Origin: Candidatus Komeilibacteria bacterium RIFCSPHIGHO2_01_FULL_52_14
GTDB taxonomy: Bacteria > Patescibacteriota > Patescibacteriia > UBA1558 > 2-01-FULL-52-15
NCBI GenBank assembly: GCA_001818365.1
Contig: MHKK01000004.1
Location: 1-13,739 of the forward strand
Length of the DNA stretch: 13,739 bases
Reading direction: 5' to 3'
Position 1 is the first letter of the stretch. Every line of letters starts with the position of its first letter. Positions 4,152 through 11,694 of the stretch are shown piece after piece. The position numbers were made by a program, and so were the translations under genes. The notes beneath the pieces were generated by a model. The model saw nothing but the letters and a program-made list of their open reading frames with translations. It made no database searches and was not told the origin of the DNA.

Positions 4152-4223
4152 CGATGCCCGCGCGCAGCGCGAGGCTCGTCTCGGCATCAGGCCGGACGGG
4201 GCCCGCGAGCACGCATCACAATA

Positions 4224-4568
4224 CTAAAGCGACACGCCCTTGTCAATCGAAGCAGGCTGCCACAAGTATCGCGTCAGGTCAACGGAATATCCTTTTTCGC
4301 CGCGATGCACGGTGATCCCTTCGGCCATAAGCAAATTTGCCTGCTCTTCCGCCGGATGATCAAAATTTTCAATCGAAATCGCTCCGGTACTGCTGATAAC
4401 GCGGTGCCACGGAACCGAGCTGCCTTCCGGGAGGTGCCGAAGCGCCATTCCCACACCGCGTGCCGCACGCGGGGACGAAACCAGCGCGGCAATTTGCCCG
4501 TAGGTTGCAACTGCGCCGCGAGGAATCCTCTGCACTATCTCATAAACGTCTGCATTCCAGTCCCGCAT
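4224..4568 (-). CDS. Alkyltransferase-like (ATL) DNA-lesion-binding protein
   Basis: The 114-residue product matches the C-terminal DNA-binding/active-site domain of O6-alkylguanine-DNA alkyltransferases. It has ATYGQIA (21-27), the helix-turn-helix Arg region with RAARGVGMAL (35-44), and the active-site motif as PWHRVISSTG (53-62). The acceptor Cys of PCHRV is replaced by Trp at residue 54, which is the hallmark of ATL proteins: in the family these bind O6-alkylguanine, flip it and recruit nucleotide excision repair instead of repairing it directly. Its length fits stand-alone ATLs (about 100-130). Its ATG shares one base with the TAA of the upstream PEBP-like gene (TAATG, 4566-4570), so the two are co-translated. 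It is cytosolic. Confidence 0.9.
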   Translation of the reverse strand: MRDWNADVYEIVQRIPRGAVATYGQIAALVSSPRAARGVGMALRHLPEGSSVPWHRVISSTGAISIENFDHPAEEQANLLMAEGITVHRGEKGYSVDLTRYLWQPASIDKGVSL

Positions 4569-5149
4569 TACTGCTTTTGATAGAGCCCGATAAGCGTATA
4601 CTGATCGAGTACTTTACCGGAGAGCGTCGAAAGAACGGTGTCCTTCGTTGCTCCGGGCGCCAGCGCAAGAAGATCGGAAATCGCATAGACGCTGAAACGA
4701 TACCGGTGCGTTCCATAAGGCGGGCACGGTCCCTGATAGCGCGGTTTACCGGAACTGTTATTCCCCTGCACTCCTCCGGCAGGAACGCTGCCTTCGGCGA
4801 TCTCGGTCGTATCCGGCGGTATATTCCAAACAACCCAATGATCCCATACGCCGGCAGGCGCATCAGGATCGTCCACGACCAGCACGAGCGATTTGGTGCC
4901 GACAGGGACTCCTTGTATCGTCAGCGGCGGGTTTATCTCGTCTCCCTGACAGGTATACTTCGCCGGGATAGGTGCCTGTGACGCGAATGCAGTCGATGAG
5001 AGTAGTAAGCTGCCCATACTATTTCCGGTTGCCAATGAGTTTGCTATTTGTTCTTGTTGCTTTTTCTGATTTGAACGATACACCAGGAAAGCGCTCATGA
5101 CAACGAGAACAAGCAGAAGTGCTGCACTGAACATCAGTCGGGAGCGCAT
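4568..5149 (-). CDS. Membrane-anchored PEBP / YbhB-YbcL family protein
   Basis: The 193-residue product has an N-terminal hydrophobic segment (about 7-24) that acts as signal anchor or uncleaved signal, a Gln/Ser/Asn-rich linker to about 52, then a full PEBP domain. Visible motifs are DDPDAP (93-98), WDHWVVWNIP (102-111) and QGPCPPYGTHRYRFSVYA (139-156), which form the small anion-binding pocket of the phosphatidylethanolamine-binding-protein fold. Bacterial YbhB/YbcL members have no settled biochemical role; the anchor places this one outside the membrane. A sequence TGCTACGAT at 5156-5164 could be an extended -10, which would make the mRNA almost leaderless; an AGGAG lies only 1 nt before the ATG, too close to act normally, so the start (ATG 5149 or 5134) is not certain. 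Confidence 0.9.
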   Translation of the reverse strand: MRSRLMFSAALLLVLVVMSAFLVYRSNQKKQQEQIANSLATGNSMGSLLLSSTAFASQAPIPAKYTCQGDEINPPLTIQGVPVGTKSLVLVVDDPDAPAGVWDHWVVWNIPPDTTEIAEGSVPAGGVQGNNSSGKPRYQGPCPPYGTHRYRFSVYAISDLLALAPGATKDTVLSTLSGKVLDQYTLIGLYQKQ

Positions 5150-5194
5150 ACTCCTATCGTAGCACGTGTTGATTGCACACTCCAGAACCAGTAC

Positions 5195-5223
5195 TTGAGT
5201 TCACTATTTGAACACTGTATACT
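5195..5223 (+). promoter_or_regulatory. Promoter of the DUF5671-like gene
   Basis: TTGAGT (5195-5200) and TATACT (5218-5223) are spaced by 17 nt, the best vegetative-type promoter in the window. The start codon is 29 nt further on. Confidence 0.65.
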
Positions 5224-5252
5224 AAGAACCTAAACAGGATAACGCCACGAAT

Positions 5253-6242
5253 ATGGAACAAACGCAAACAGCGACGCCCAATCAAACGCCAGTCGCGCAA
5301 CCGCGAACCGGTGGAGCGCAGCATGCAAGAAATTTCTTCCTGTATTTTCTGTCCTTCGTGCTCCTGTACATGGTCGCGGTGAGCATTGGCGGCGTTCTCT
5401 TTTACATTATCAATAAGACGCTTCCCCTGGTGGGCAGAATAGCCACCGTGTCGGCCGGTTCGCTCCGGTACCATTTGGCGACGCTCATCATCGGCACGCC
5501 GGTCTTCTTGTGGATGTCGTGGAAGGTCAATCGCGATTCCAAAGCGGATGAAGCAATGCGCAACTCGGGACTACGTAAATGGCTTACCTATCTGACACTT
5601 GTCGTCGCGGCGCTCGTCACCATCGGCGACCTCATCTTTTTAGTGTACACGCTGTTAGGAGGCGAAACGACGCTCCCGTTCATCCTAAAATCCGCTGTGA
5701 TACTCGTCATAGCGGGAAACATCTTCTATTATTATCTGTCCGATATCAAATTCTTGCGTTCGGGCTCTTCCGAAGCGCGCCAGTTGCCCCGCCTGTATTT
5801 TAACGCAACGGGAGTGCTCGCATTGGTCGTGATCGGTGCAGGGCTCATGTTTATCGAATCGCCGGCAGTGCAACGGCTCCGCGGTCAGGATGTTGCCCGC
5901 CTCAATAATCTCCAGGAGGTCGACAGCGGCATCACCTTTTACCTGCAGACCTATGGAAAACTTCCCGCCTCGCTCGACGATATCCAAGTACACGAAGGAG
6001 CGACAAAAGATCCGGTAACGGGAGCGCTATTCGAGTATACGGAGATTGATGAAAGCAACTACTCGCTCTGCGCTACGTTCGCAACCTCAAACAAAGAAAT
6101 TACCGACGGACAAGATTACAGCTACCCGGGTTCGCCGTGGCTGCACGACGCCGGACCTTTCTGTTTTCAGAGAAATCTCACCAACATCCTCAACTCAACG
6201 ACTCCTGTACCCCTCAAAGTCGTGCCCGGTTCTCGCTCCTAG
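5253..6242 (+). CDS. DUF5671-like five-helix membrane protein with pseudopilin-like C-terminal domain
   Basis: The 329-residue product has a polar N-tail rich in Gln, Thr and Pro (1-25) and five membrane helices at about 28-54, 73-91, 112-134, 143-162 and 185-202, a pattern I associate with DUF5671 proteins common in Patescibacteria. A soluble domain of about 120 residues follows. Its sequence LQTYGKLPASLDDI (231-244) and KDPVTGALFEYTEID (252-266) resembles the region after the N-terminal helix of type II secretion pseudopilins. Two Cys (273 and 304) could form a disulfide if the domain is outside. Function is unknown. An AGGA lies about 14 nt before ATG 5253, so the ribosome site is weak. 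The TAG stop overlaps the stop of the converging glycosyltransferase gene in the palindrome CTAG. Confidence 0.8.
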   Translation: MEQTQTATPNQTPVAQPRTGGAQHARNFFLYFLSFVLLYMVAVSIGGVLFYIINKTLPLVGRIATVSAGSLRYHLATLIIGTPVFLWMSWKVNRDSKADEAMRNSGLRKWLTYLTLVVAALVTIGDLIFLVYTLLGGETTLPFILKSAVILVIAGNIFYYYLSDIKFLRSGSSEARQLPRLYFNATGVLALVVIGAGLMFIESPAVQRLRGQDVARLNNLQEVDSGITFYLQTYGKLPASLDDIQVHEGATKDPVTGALFEYTEIDESNYSLCATFATSNKEITDGQDYSYPGSPWLHDAGPFCFQRNLTNILNSTTPVPLKVVPGSRS

Positions 6243-7024
6243 CGGCGATACTTGAGAATGCACCACAGCGCGCGCATGCCGTCGCGCCAGGTTATCTTTT
6301 TGCCTTCTGCGTAGGTCCTGCCCGAGTAGCTGATGGGCACTTCGTAGATCCGCGCGTTCGGATAGTGCGATACCCGTGCCGTTATTTCCGGCTCAAAACC
6401 AAAGCGCTGCTCACGAAGTTTTGGAGCGATGTCTTTTATTACCTCCCGGCGGAATACCTTGTAGCAGGTTTCCATGTCGGTCAGGTTCAAATTCGTAAAC
6501 ATGTTCGACAGGAGCGTCAGCATCTTATTTCCGACATAATGCCAAAAATACAGCACGCGATGATTACCTCCCGTCAACCGAGTGCCAAAGACAACATCGG
6601 CATGGCCCTCGATGATCGGCTGTAGCAGTTTAAAATACTCTCCCGGGTCGTATTCCAGATCGGCATCCTGGATCATCACCACGTCGCCCCGCGCCGCTTC
6701 AAACCCGGCCTTCAGTGCGGCTCCCTTGCCGCGGTTTTCGGGAAACGCAATAAACGAAACGCCATCCTGATCGGCATACTTCTTCATGAGCGCGCCCGTT
6801 CCATCGGTACTCCCGTCGTCCACCAGAATAATTTCTTTTTTTATCGGGACCCGCTGAACCCTGCGAACCAACTCTTCAATAGTATTTTTCTCGTTGTATG
6901 CCGGTATAATAACGGAGAGCATGAAAGAATCGGGAATCCGGTAGATTCCGATCGCCCGGCATGCTTCGGGCCCAATCGTTCTCTCAAGCAGATCATACTG
7001 CTCGCGAGAAAAGGATGTTTTCAT
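6239..7024 (-). CDS. GT2 glycosyltransferase, polyprenyl-phosphate sugar transferase type
   Basis: From ATG 7024 the product is 261 residues: an N-terminal extension ending GIYRIPDSF, then the GT-A core with LSVIIPAYNE (36-45), VDDGSTDGTG (68-77), NRGKGAALKAGF (97-108) and the metal-binding QDADLEYDP (119-127). The later TDMETCYKVFRREV and the QRFGFEPEITARV segment are typical of dolichyl-phosphate glucose/mannose synthase relatives. Such enzymes move a sugar from a nucleotide donor to polyprenyl phosphate on the cytosolic face; no membrane helices follow, so it would be peripheral. The frame stays open to 7171, but that part translates hairpin-rich DNA and overlaps the promoter of the divergent gene; ATG 7045 is another option. 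The product presumably feeds the GT-C-like proteins encoded further upstream. Confidence 0.9.
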   Translation of the reverse strand: MKTSFSREQYDLLERTIGPEACRAIGIYRIPDSFMLSVIIPAYNEKNTIEELVRRVQRVPIKKEIILVDDGSTDGTGALMKKYADQDGVSFIAFPENRGKGAALKAGFEAARGDVVMIQDADLEYDPGEYFKLLQPIIEGHADVVFGTRLTGGNHRVLYFWHYVGNKMLTLLSNMFTNLNLTDMETCYKVFRREVIKDIAPKLREQRFGFEPEITARVSHYPNARIYEVPISYSGRTYAEGKKITWRDGMRALWCILKYRR

Positions 7025-7107
7025 CGTAGCGCGTTCGTCTGTCATACCTATACGCGAGCAAGCGTAGCGGAGCGCAGTTCCAAAGTCAAGGTCGCGCAGC
7101 GCCCGCA

Positions 7108-7138
7108 GATCCTCCGAAGCTTCATGCGAAGGAGGATC
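7108..7138. repeat. Hairpin in the divergent intergenic region
   Basis: GATCCTCC (7108-7115) and GGAGGATC (7131-7138) form a perfect 8-bp stem around 15 nt. It is one of several short palindromes in the non-coding DNA between the GT2 gene and the divergent small gene; no conserved role is apparent. Confidence 0.5.
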
Positions 7139-7163
7139 AAGCGCTTTCGAACAATACCCAATG

Positions 7164-7172
7164 TGGTACAAT
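7164..7172 (+). promoter_or_regulatory. Extended -10 promoter of the 7186-7485 gene
   Basis: TGGTACAAT is a TGn extended -10 with TACAAT. The -35 region (TTTCGA near 7145) is poor. The mRNA leader is short but contains AAGGG about 9 nt before ATG 7186. Confidence 0.5.
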
Positions 7173-7185
7173 AAGGGTAAATTCC

Positions 7186-7485
7186 ATGAACTACAACGGC
7201 CGTACCTTCGATCCTATTGAGAGCATGATGCGAGAGCGTCGTGATCCGTTTCAAGATGTTCACTTTCAGCACGTGATCGACGATATCGCGGCTCTTGAAA
7301 GCTGGATGAAGAATAAAAAAATCCAAAATAACTGGACGTTAATAGAAAAACTGGCTTTTTTACGAAACGTTGAAGCAACGATCCGTACCGGCACAGCAGT
7401 TCGCCGGACACAACTCGCCTGGTTCACTCTGGCAATCGGTACTGTCGCGGCCGGATTCGGCTTTCTCATCGGCATTGCGGCCTAA
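7186..7485 (+). CDS. Small tail-anchored membrane protein, unknown
   Basis: The 99-residue product has a charged, mostly helical cytosolic part (Arg/Asp/Glu-rich to about 75) and a single C-terminal hydrophobic helix at about 77-97 (LAWFTLAIGTVAAGFGFLIG) that ends the protein, so a tail anchor is likely. I do not recognise it. AAGGG upstream of the ATG is one of the few plausible Shine-Dalgarno sites in the window. It lies alone on the plus strand inside the glycosylation cluster, converging on the GT2 gene at 7505 with only 19 nt between stops and no terminator hairpin. A role in the glycosylation machinery is possible only by position. Confidence 0.75.
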   Translation: MNYNGRTFDPIESMMRERRDPFQDVHFQHVIDDIAALESWMKNKKIQNNWTLIEKLAFLRNVEATIRTGTAVRRTQLAWFTLAIGTVAAGFGFLIGIAA

Positions 7486-7504
7486 AGATCGTTTCCGGCC
7501 TCAC

Positions 7505-8209
7505 CTATCGCATCCTGCGATAGTAACCACTCATATACCGCATCAATACTTTGAGCGTTGCCAATCCATAGGCAACGCTCCGTTTGAAATTGATCGAGGA
7601 TTCTGAAAAGCCGTAGAAACAGCGCGCCGGAATTTCGCCGAATTTGAATCCGTGGGCAAAAGCCCAGGCGATCGTCTCGCTATCGAAGACGAAATCGTCG
7701 GAAAATTTTTCAAACGGCATCTGACGCAACATGGACACTTTATACAAACGCAAGCCGGAATGCAGCTCATGCATATGCGAATGAAAAACGAGATTTTGGC
7801 AGATAGTCAGAAAACGGTTGCTCACGTACCGCCAGAACGGCATCCCGTCTTTCCGCGCGGTTGACATGCGGTTGCCGATAATAAAATCCGCTTCTCCTCT
7901 TTCTATCATTCGGATCCCTGTCCCGACATTTGAAGCATCATATTGATTATCGGGGTGCACCATAATAATGACGTCAGGATTCCGCTGCAGCGCTTCGTAG
8001 TACAGTGTTTTTTGGTTCGCTCCATAGCCGCCGTTACGTCCATGTTCGAACACCGTTAACCCCAGTGAACGGGCAACGGCAGCTGTCTTGTCTTTGCTCG
8101 CATCATCGCACAATAGAATTTCGTCATATACATGCGGCAAACGCTCGACGGTTGCTGCGATCGTCTGTTCAGCATTGTAAGCGGGCATGGTGACAATGAT
8201 ACGGGCCAT
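7505..8209 (-). CDS. GT2 family glycosyltransferase
   Basis: The 234-residue product is a single GT-A domain. IIVTMPAYN (4-12) starts it, CDDASKD (34-40) is the nucleotide-sugar DD motif, NGGYGANQKTLYYEAL (59-74) the conserved loop, and HPDNQYD (85-91) the metal-binding site in place of the usual DxD. There is no membrane helix. Relatives include polyprenyl-phosphate sugar transferases and other envelope transferases; donor and acceptor cannot be told from sequence. It begins 11 nt after the stop of the polytopic protein gene at 8221, so the two form an operon, a pairing that suggests it makes the lipid-linked sugar used by that protein. No ribosome binding site is visible. Confidence 0.9.
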   Translation of the reverse strand: MARIIVTMPAYNAEQTIAATVERLPHVYDEILLCDDASKDKTAAVARSLGLTVFEHGRNGGYGANQKTLYYEALQRNPDVIIMVHPDNQYDASNVGTGIRMIERGEADFIIGNRMSTARKDGMPFWRYVSNRFLTICQNLVFHSHMHELHSGLRLYKVSMLRQMPFEKFSDDFVFDSETIAWAFAHGFKFGEIPARCFYGFSESSINFKRSVAYGLATLKVLMRYMSGYYRRMR

Positions 8210-8220
8210 GTTTCTGACTG

Positions 8221-9435
8221 TTAGATCATTAGTTTAACCTGGACGAACACCAGGTACAAGTTAAAAAAATAGACAGCAGCAAATAATTTTTTAAATTGTG
8301 CCGGTACTTCACCGTCGCGATTCTTCAGGGTTCTTAAAAAAATGAAATATATGAGCGGCAAAAAATCCAGCGCGTACCGATATCCAAGTTGCAAAGCACC
8401 CACGCCGTAGTATAAAAATACCGGGAGCGCTGCACACAAAACTCCAAGCCAGAGTAGCTGTTCCGTTCGATCACCGATACTGCGCCAAAAAAGGGACAGC
8501 AAGTATGGGGCGGTAAAAATGATCCCAAGGCCCCATCCGGAATTAGTAATATACGGGAATACGAGCGTTGCAGCTGGCGGACGCGTAATGGGTAGCGGTC
8601 CTGCAAGGAAAAAGTAATAAAGATTTGCCGGCAGATGAACGAGACCGAACAAACCCATATCCCGCATAGCTTGCAAATCTTCGCCCAAAAACGCCATCCC
8701 GTATCCTGTTTCAAAAATAGAATCAAACCGCGCATAATTGTACCAAAAAATCAACACCAAAAAGACAACTACCGGTGCAGCCAACGTGCAAAGTGCCCTT
8801 AACATTTTTTTTGGTTCGTATCTATACCGAATTACAGCATCAAGAATGAAAAATATTATTGACAGCACGGCAGTACCCCGGGTAGCCAGTATCACACCGT
8901 AGAGAAAACCAATAAGCAGATATCGCTTCGCCGAAGCGTACTCAAGGAGTATCGCCGCAAGCGCTGCTACCACGATAAGATGCGCAACATACGAAGCCCG
9001 GGCGAATGAGAGAACACCCAACATTGGAGATGCAAAAGTAAACGCAAACGACAGCCATAAACTGCTATTAACCGACAACTTTTCTGCCCTTGAGAGACGG
9101 AAAAACAGATATGCAATACACATAGTCAGCGCAAAGGACAAAAAGTCGGCTCCCCGTCCCGTCTGCAGTAACGCAAAGGGAATATAAAGAAGCGATGGAA
9201 AAGGGCCCGGTGCCCAATAGTATTTCGCCGTACGCAAGACATAATCATGAGGGAGCTGCGGCGGCACAACATCAAGTCGGCCCTGAGTAAAACTTACCGC
9301 CAAATCATAAAAGGCATCACTGCGTGAAATAAAAAAATAAGCACACAGCAATGCAAGAATTGATGCAAAAAAAAGAAGCAGTAGTATCCCCCGTGAGCCG
9401 CGAATAGCGGCGATAGATCTTTCGGCTATGCCCAT
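8221..9435 (-). CDS. Polytopic GT-C-like glycosyltransferase, copy 1 of a paralogous pair
   Basis: The 404-residue product has about nine to eleven membrane helices. After the first helix comes a loop with acidic residues (SDAFYDLAVSFTQGRLDV) and an aromatic/proline segment, YYWAPGPFPSLLYIPFALLQ; later landmarks are ATRGTAVLSIIFF, HLPANLYYFFLAGPLPIT and LQLGYRYALDFLPLIYF. This architecture fits the GT-C superfamily, which uses polyprenyl-phosphate sugars and has its active site in the first outer loop, but I cannot assign a CAZy family. The gene has its own extended -10 promoter and a leader of about 30 nt, and it is followed after 11 nt by a GT2 gene. The product at 11694-12911 is a close paralog of the same length. 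Confidence 0.8.
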   Translation of the reverse strand: MGIAERSIAAIRGSRGILLLLFFASILALLCAYFFISRSDAFYDLAVSFTQGRLDVVPPQLPHDYVLRTAKYYWAPGPFPSLLYIPFALLQTGRGADFLSFALTMCIAYLFFRLSRAEKLSVNSSLWLSFAFTFASPMLGVLSFARASYVAHLIVVAALAAILLEYASAKRYLLIGFLYGVILATRGTAVLSIIFFILDAVIRYRYEPKKMLRALCTLAAPVVVFLVLIFWYNYARFDSIFETGYGMAFLGEDLQAMRDMGLFGLVHLPANLYYFFLAGPLPITRPPAATLVFPYITNSGWGLGIIFTAPYLLSLFWRSIGDRTEQLLWLGVLCAALPVFLYYGVGALQLGYRYALDFLPLIYFIFLRTLKNRDGEVPAQFKKLFAAVYFFNLYLVFVQVKLMI

Positions 9436-9465
9436 GACTCGTATATCAATCGCTCGTTAAAATTA

Positions 9466-9474
9466 AGTATAACA
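9466..9474 (-). promoter_or_regulatory. Extended -10 promoter of the 8221-9435 operon
   Basis: The minus strand reads TGTTATACT in the 57-nt gap between the 733-residue protein gene and this operon. No good -35 is present. About 30 nt separate it from the ATG. Confidence 0.5.
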
Positions 9475-9492
9475 CAACCTTATCGGACACTA

Positions 9493-11694
9493 TTATAATT
9501 TATATATGCCATAGCTCCCTTTTTGTACGATCGGATCGAGTCCGCTTGTCAGCGACCGGGATCTATCGAGAAACCGCTCAAAGAGCGAGCAATCTCTTTG
9601 ATCCTCATGACATCGATCCAATAAATTCTCCAGCGGCGTGTAATAGCCGGAATCAATGATGTGCGTTATGCCATCACGCCGCAGCAACGCGCGTATCTCG
9701 GCAGGATCCGAGGACATTGCAGTCCGGAGCGCCAGGTAATATGAAACATTATTATCGAACCGATGCCAGTTACTGTCCTTCATTACAAATATATCCGATT
9801 GCATCGATATGAACACTGCACCGGGATTCTTCTCGATAATTGCATTCAATGAGTCGGTCAGAAAGTACGGCTGTGCACAACAAAGGCCGGCAATGGAGAG
9901 CGGCTTCAGGTTATTCACGAACAACAGCTGATTACCAATGGCATAGCCGTTGGCCAGATTCAGAGACATAATGAGAAACACCAAGACGATGATGTACCGC
10001 TGCATAAGTGGATACAGATACCTCCAGAGCAGTACCGCCGCAAGCGCACCGAACGGCTCGAGAAAATCAAGATAGTGACCCAGCAGACGCACCTTCACAT
10101 ACCAGATCGCAAAGGCCACAACTATGAGCGCTCCAAGATGATGCCACTCCTTAAAACAGAGAAGCAGCAGTGCGCCAACTGTCATGAGCGCCAGTATGGG
10201 ACCAAAGTTGAAACTTTCTGAATTGATTGCCCTGGAAAAAAAATTGCGGGTGTTCTGGACAAAAGTCGAACCGAACCGCAGTTCTGAGTCATAGAAATAG
10301 GACTGATCATAGAATTCATCCAATAATTTCCTTTCCGCGTCGCTCTGCGCGACAAAACTATAGAATTTCCCGTCCGTATACGGATAGAACAAAAAACCGG
10401 TCGTCATGTAGGTCCTCATGTTCCAAAAAACAACAACAAGCCCGAGCAAGCCGGCAAAAAACACGGCTCGGGTCATCGTGCTGCGCAGCGGTCTCGTATG
10501 GTGTTCCGACCGGAACAAAAAGAACATAAGCACAAGACCAGGGGCAAGCGCTAAACTATTGACTTTGATCGATATGGCAAAACCGCTGATAACAGCAGCA
10601 AGTAACAATGCATCATTCCGGTCTTTCTGCAGAGCATGCACCAAGAGCAAGAAGCTGACGAGCAGGAAATAGATGTTCATGAGATCGATCTTGGGGTTTA
10701 TCAAGAGAAAATGGACGCTCTGGGGGACCATCAGAAACAGCCACGCAGACAACCAGACACGATCATCGTGAACGTACCGCCGTGCTATCCCGAGCAGCGG
10801 CGGGATGCTCAAAAGAAAAAAATAGAAGCCTAGATAATTGAAAATCGTTTTATCGACAAGCAGAAATGGAATGTAGATATAGCTGAACACAACGACCGAG
10901 TTTCCCGGTGGCCAGTACGGAAAATTCACGAACCCGTGATGCATAAGCATGAGGTTCGGCGTGGTGAAATAATAGAGCAAGCTGTCGCCGTTCACCACAA
11001 GCGGCCAGCTTGACCCGATAAAGATCAGGGCGCCCATACCGACCAGTGACAGATACCAAAGATTCTCATATGAAATGAGCGGTACTGAATACGTTCGCAT
11101 GGAGCGTATGCGATCAAAGAGCGAGGACGAAAATTTTTTTAACCCCTTTGTATTAAATGCCGCTGCTGCAATAAGGGGCACCATGAGCCAGGGATATATC
11201 GCCGACGCGTACGCCAGCAGCATCACATACAGTGCGATGACAACAAAACCGGTAGCGATGCTGACGGAGAAGGGCGTGGGATCCCATCGGAGGCGAACTA
11301 ATTTACGCAGCATAAGATCTCCAAGCAAAAACGCCATCAGGGTCATGCCGCCGTACAGGCCAACGACACGAACAATCAAAAATACGGCATTGAAAATCAG
11401 AAACGGACTCTGCGTCAGTATGTAGTTCATGCCCCCGTACATTGAGACGCCATAGATGTTAAAGGCGATGCAGAGGGTCACGAATATGATCGGATACAGA
11501 ACAAAAGGGACGCGTACCCGTATGTCTTTCAGCAAACTGAATAATCCCGCGGTGATGAGAAGCATGAGGAGCAGCGCGCCGATGACCATGCCGTATCCGG
11601 GCGTCAAAAGTTTACCGCTGGCCGCGCGGATATAAAAAAAACAATAAGCAACCACCGAACCACCGAGCACCAGAGAGATAATCAGGCGCTTCAT
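9493..11694 (-). CDS. Large polytopic GT-C-like glycosyltransferase (PMT/ArnT-like architecture)
   Basis: The 733-residue product has a hydrophobic N-terminal region of several helices (to about 180), then a second polytopic block. Its first outer loop has NGDSLLYYFTTPNLMLMHHG (235-254), followed by FPYWPPGNS (258-266) and INPKID (332-337). The acid-containing loop, the Pro-Pro-Gly and the later Lys/Asp motif resemble GT-C enzymes such as PMT/GT39 and ArnT, where the loop Asp is catalytic. The last 130 or so residues are soluble (a D/R-rich tail with NAIIEKNPGAVFI and ITHIIDSGYYTPLENL), plausibly an outer domain as in many PMT-like proteins. It would transfer a polyprenyl-linked sugar to protein or glycan. 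Its ATG shares a base with the TAA of the upstream gene (TAATG), so both are coupled. Confidence 0.8.
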   Translation of the reverse strand: MKRLIISLVLGGSVVAYCFFYIRAASGKLLTPGYGMVIGALLLMLLITAGLFSLLKDIRVRVPFVLYPIIFVTLCIAFNIYGVSMYGGMNYILTQSPFLIFNAVFLIVRVVGLYGGMTLMAFLLGDLMLRKLVRLRWDPTPFSVSIATGFVVIALYVMLLAYASAIYPWLMVPLIAAAAFNTKGLKKFSSSLFDRIRSMRTYSVPLISYENLWYLSLVGMGALIFIGSSWPLVVNGDSLLYYFTTPNLMLMHHGFVNFPYWPPGNSVVVFSYIYIPFLLVDKTIFNYLGFYFFLLSIPPLLGIARRYVHDDRVWLSAWLFLMVPQSVHFLLINPKIDLMNIYFLLVSFLLLVHALQKDRNDALLLAAVISGFAISIKVNSLALAPGLVLMFFLFRSEHHTRPLRSTMTRAVFFAGLLGLVVVFWNMRTYMTTGFLFYPYTDGKFYSFVAQSDAERKLLDEFYDQSYFYDSELRFGSTFVQNTRNFFSRAINSESFNFGPILALMTVGALLLLCFKEWHHLGALIVVAFAIWYVKVRLLGHYLDFLEPFGALAAVLLWRYLYPLMQRYIIVLVFLIMSLNLANGYAIGNQLLFVNNLKPLSIAGLCCAQPYFLTDSLNAIIEKNPGAVFISMQSDIFVMKDSNWHRFDNNVSYYLALRTAMSSDPAEIRALLRRDGITHIIDSGYYTPLENLLDRCHEDQRDCSLFERFLDRSRSLTSGLDPIVQKGSYGIYKL

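Larger units (their letters stand above)
4045..4161 (-). pseudogene. Interrupted, truncated copy of tRNA-Gly(TCC)
   Basis: Read from 4161 on the minus strand, blocks of the intact tRNA-Gly(TCC) occur in order: GCGGGCATCG (4152-4161), a D-arm block TATAATGGTAGTATT close to the intact TATAACGGTATTA, and TCAGCTTTC (4045-4053), the 5' anticodon stem and half of the loop. The first gap is a 34-nt palindrome (4118-4151) plus CAAG; the second contains another palindrome (4067-4094). The match stops within the anticodon loop. What follows toward 3985 is a hairpin-like sequence with AAAAAC...GTTTTT ends and an ATCCCGC, but no T arm. It may be a dead copy, unless the inserts are removed from RNA, for which there is no evidence. 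Confidence 0.55.

Noticed and set aside
2160..4165. CRISPR array
   Set aside because: The repeats are palindromes of unequal length at irregular distances, without unique spacers of regular size or cas genes.
3959..4315. Plus-strand open frame of 118 codons
   Set aside because: It lies opposite the tRNA-like copy and palindromes and runs into the ATL gene; composition is not protein-like.
7025..7171. N-terminal extension of the GT2 protein to ATG 7171
   Set aside because: The added residues translate hairpin-rich DNA and overlap the divergent promoter; the N-terminal GIYRIP motif and GT-A core are complete from ATG 7024.
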